Of a stretch of DNA of 64,000 nt, positions 63,115 to 64,000 are shown piece after piece. The stretch covers positions 41,475,052 through 41,539,051 of the forward strand of contig OX326956.1 in NCBI GenBank assembly GCA_946800325.1, in the 5' to 3' direction. The notes below the pieces were generated by a model. It did not search any database, had not been told where the DNA came from, and saw only the letters and a program-made list of their open reading frames with translations. Source of the stretch: Luzula sylvatica. Its lineage: Eukaryota; Streptophyta; Magnoliopsida; Poales; Juncaceae. The stretch's first letter is position 1, and each line of letters begins with the position of its first letter. The translations under genes and the position numbers were made by a program.

Positions 63115-64000
63115 TAACTTTTCACCAAATTTCACAATCACTAAGAAAGTTTGTTTTTCGATTCAAAACAAGATTTTAACGCTTTGAGGAGTTCAAATAA
63201 CTTGTTTTTAGATCATTCGTATCGTATCTTTTACTACATAATTTTTCACCAAATTTCACAAACACTAAGAAAGTTTTTTTTTCGATTCAAAACAAGATTT
63301 TAACGCTTTGAGGAGTTCAAATAACGTGTTTTTAGATCATTTGTTTCGTATCTTTTACTACATAACTTTTCACCAAATTTCACAAACACTAAGAAAATTT
63401 GTTTTTCGATTCAAAACGAGATTTTAACGCTTTGAGGAGTTCAAATAACGTTTTTTTAGATCATTTGTATCGTATCTTTTACTACATAACTTTTCACCAA
63501 ATTTCACAAACACTAAGAAAGTTTGTTTTTCGATTCAAAACCAAGATTTTAACGCTTTGAGGAGTTCAAATAACGTGTTTTTAGATCATTTGTATCGTAT
63601 CTTTTACTACATAACTTTGCACCAAATTTCACAAACACTAAGAAAGTTTGTTTTTCGATTCAAAACAAGATTTTAACGCTTAGTGGAGTTCAAATAACTT
63701 GTTTTTAGATCATTTGTATCGTATCTTTTACTACATAACTTTTCACCAAATTTCACAAACACTAATAAAGTTTGTTTTTCGATTCAAAACAAGATTATAA
63801 CGCTTTGAGGAGTTCAAATAACGTGTTTTTTGATCATTTGTATCGTATCTTTTACTACATAAGTTTTCACCAAATTTCACAAACACTAAGAAAGTTTGTT
63901 TTTCGATTCAAAACAAGATTTTAACGCTTTGAGGAGTTCAAATAACTTGTTTTTAGATCATTTGTATCGTGTCTTTTACTACATAACTTTTCACCAAATT
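63115..64000. repeat. Start of the next HOR unit, cut by the window end
   Basis: The order AATCAC/ATTCG, TAATTTTT, AAAATTTG/ACGAG/ACGTTTTTTT (C at 63,449), extra-C, TTAGTGG/ACTTG and AATAAAG/GATTATA matches the corresponding part of the 3104-bp units. CGCATTG to ACGTTTTTTT is 514 bp here, at 1310 -> 1824, at 12,979 -> 13,493 and at 38,410 -> 38,924. Private bases are GTTTTTTTTTCG near 63,275, TAACTTTGCACC near 63,614 and TTAGTGG near 63,680. The array continues past the last base. Confidence 0.8.

Larger units (their letters stand above)
1..64000. repeat. 124-bp AT-rich satellite DNA array (whole window)
   Basis: The sequence returns to the same phase every 124 bp (starts at 1, 125, 250, 374, 498, 622 and so on to the last base), giving about 515 direct copies with no inverted copy, spacer or insertion seen. 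Each monomer begins TAACTTTTCACCAAATTTCA and ends TTTTACTACA. Monomer 1 contains 20 C and 15 G in 124 bases. A minority are 125 bp through one extra C (AAAACCAAG in place of AAAACAAG). Rare 115-, 118- and 122-bp forms also exist. Variation is concentrated at linked diagnostic positions, for example ACGTG/ACTTG/ACATAT near monomer position 88, GATCATT/GATAATT/GACCAATT near 98, and TATC/TACC/TATA/GGGTC near 111. Such arrays are characteristic of eukaryotic heterochromatin, often at centromeres. That location is inference. I do not recognise the family. The array runs off both ends of the window. Confidence 0.98.

Noticed and set aside
1..64000. CRISPR array
   Set aside because: The repeats abut directly with no unique spacers, the unit is 124 bp, and no cas gene is present.
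1..64000. Telomeric or subtelomeric short repeats
   Set aside because: No run of TTAGGG-, TTTAGGG- or TTAGG-type units was seen anywhere.
1..64000. Iterons of a plasmid or phage origin, or another prokaryotic repeat
   Set aside because: More than 500 contiguous copies with nested higher-order repeats and no genes do not fit any bacterial or plasmid origin that I know.
1..64000. Transposon-derived tandem repeat (MITE, LTR or Helitron internal array)
   Set aside because: No terminal inverted repeats, target-site duplications, LTR ends or coding remnants were found at monomer or HOR boundaries.

Overview
The whole 64 kb window is one uninterrupted head-to-tail tandem array of an AT-rich satellite DNA with a 124-bp monomer (about 515 copies, all in one orientation). 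The monomer at 1-124 has 35 G+C of 124 bases (28%). No gene, RNA gene, transposon, CRISPR array or unique spacer is visible. Both ends of the window lie inside the array, so the true array is longer. This pattern fits nuclear heterochromatin of a eukaryote, with a centromeric, pericentromeric, subtelomeric or knob-type block all possible. I do not recognise the satellite family and cannot name the species from the sequence alone.

The monomers are not a random mixture. About 20-25 recurrent subtypes, marked by linked diagnostic bases, occur in fixed orders and build higher-order repeats (HORs). From the left: (i) 1-621 is the end of an earlier unit. (ii) 622-10,279 is a 25-monomer HOR of 3104 bp, present as three full units and a partial fourth. 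(iii) 10,280-36,756 is a 76-monomer HOR of 9428 bp, present as copies A and B plus a truncated copy C. (iv) 36,757-44,421 is a mosaic whose pieces match other parts of the window. (v) 44,422-64,000 is a run of roughly 3.2-kb units (3225, 3215, 3343, 3214, 2605 and 3091 bp, then an incomplete one), which differ by gains or losses of whole monomers and by small indel-bearing monomers.

The layout records repeated rounds of unequal exchange, segmental amplification and gene conversion acting on an ancestral unit of about 25 monomers. 76 is close to 3 x 25, and the same runs of subtypes recur in every zone. Within the monomer, A/T tracts recur about every 10 bp, two short windows are almost invariant, and four CpGs are retained. 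These are the only sequence-level hints of function, and they point to chromatin or protein binding rather than coding. The few open frames of about 60 codons are by-products of the repeat.
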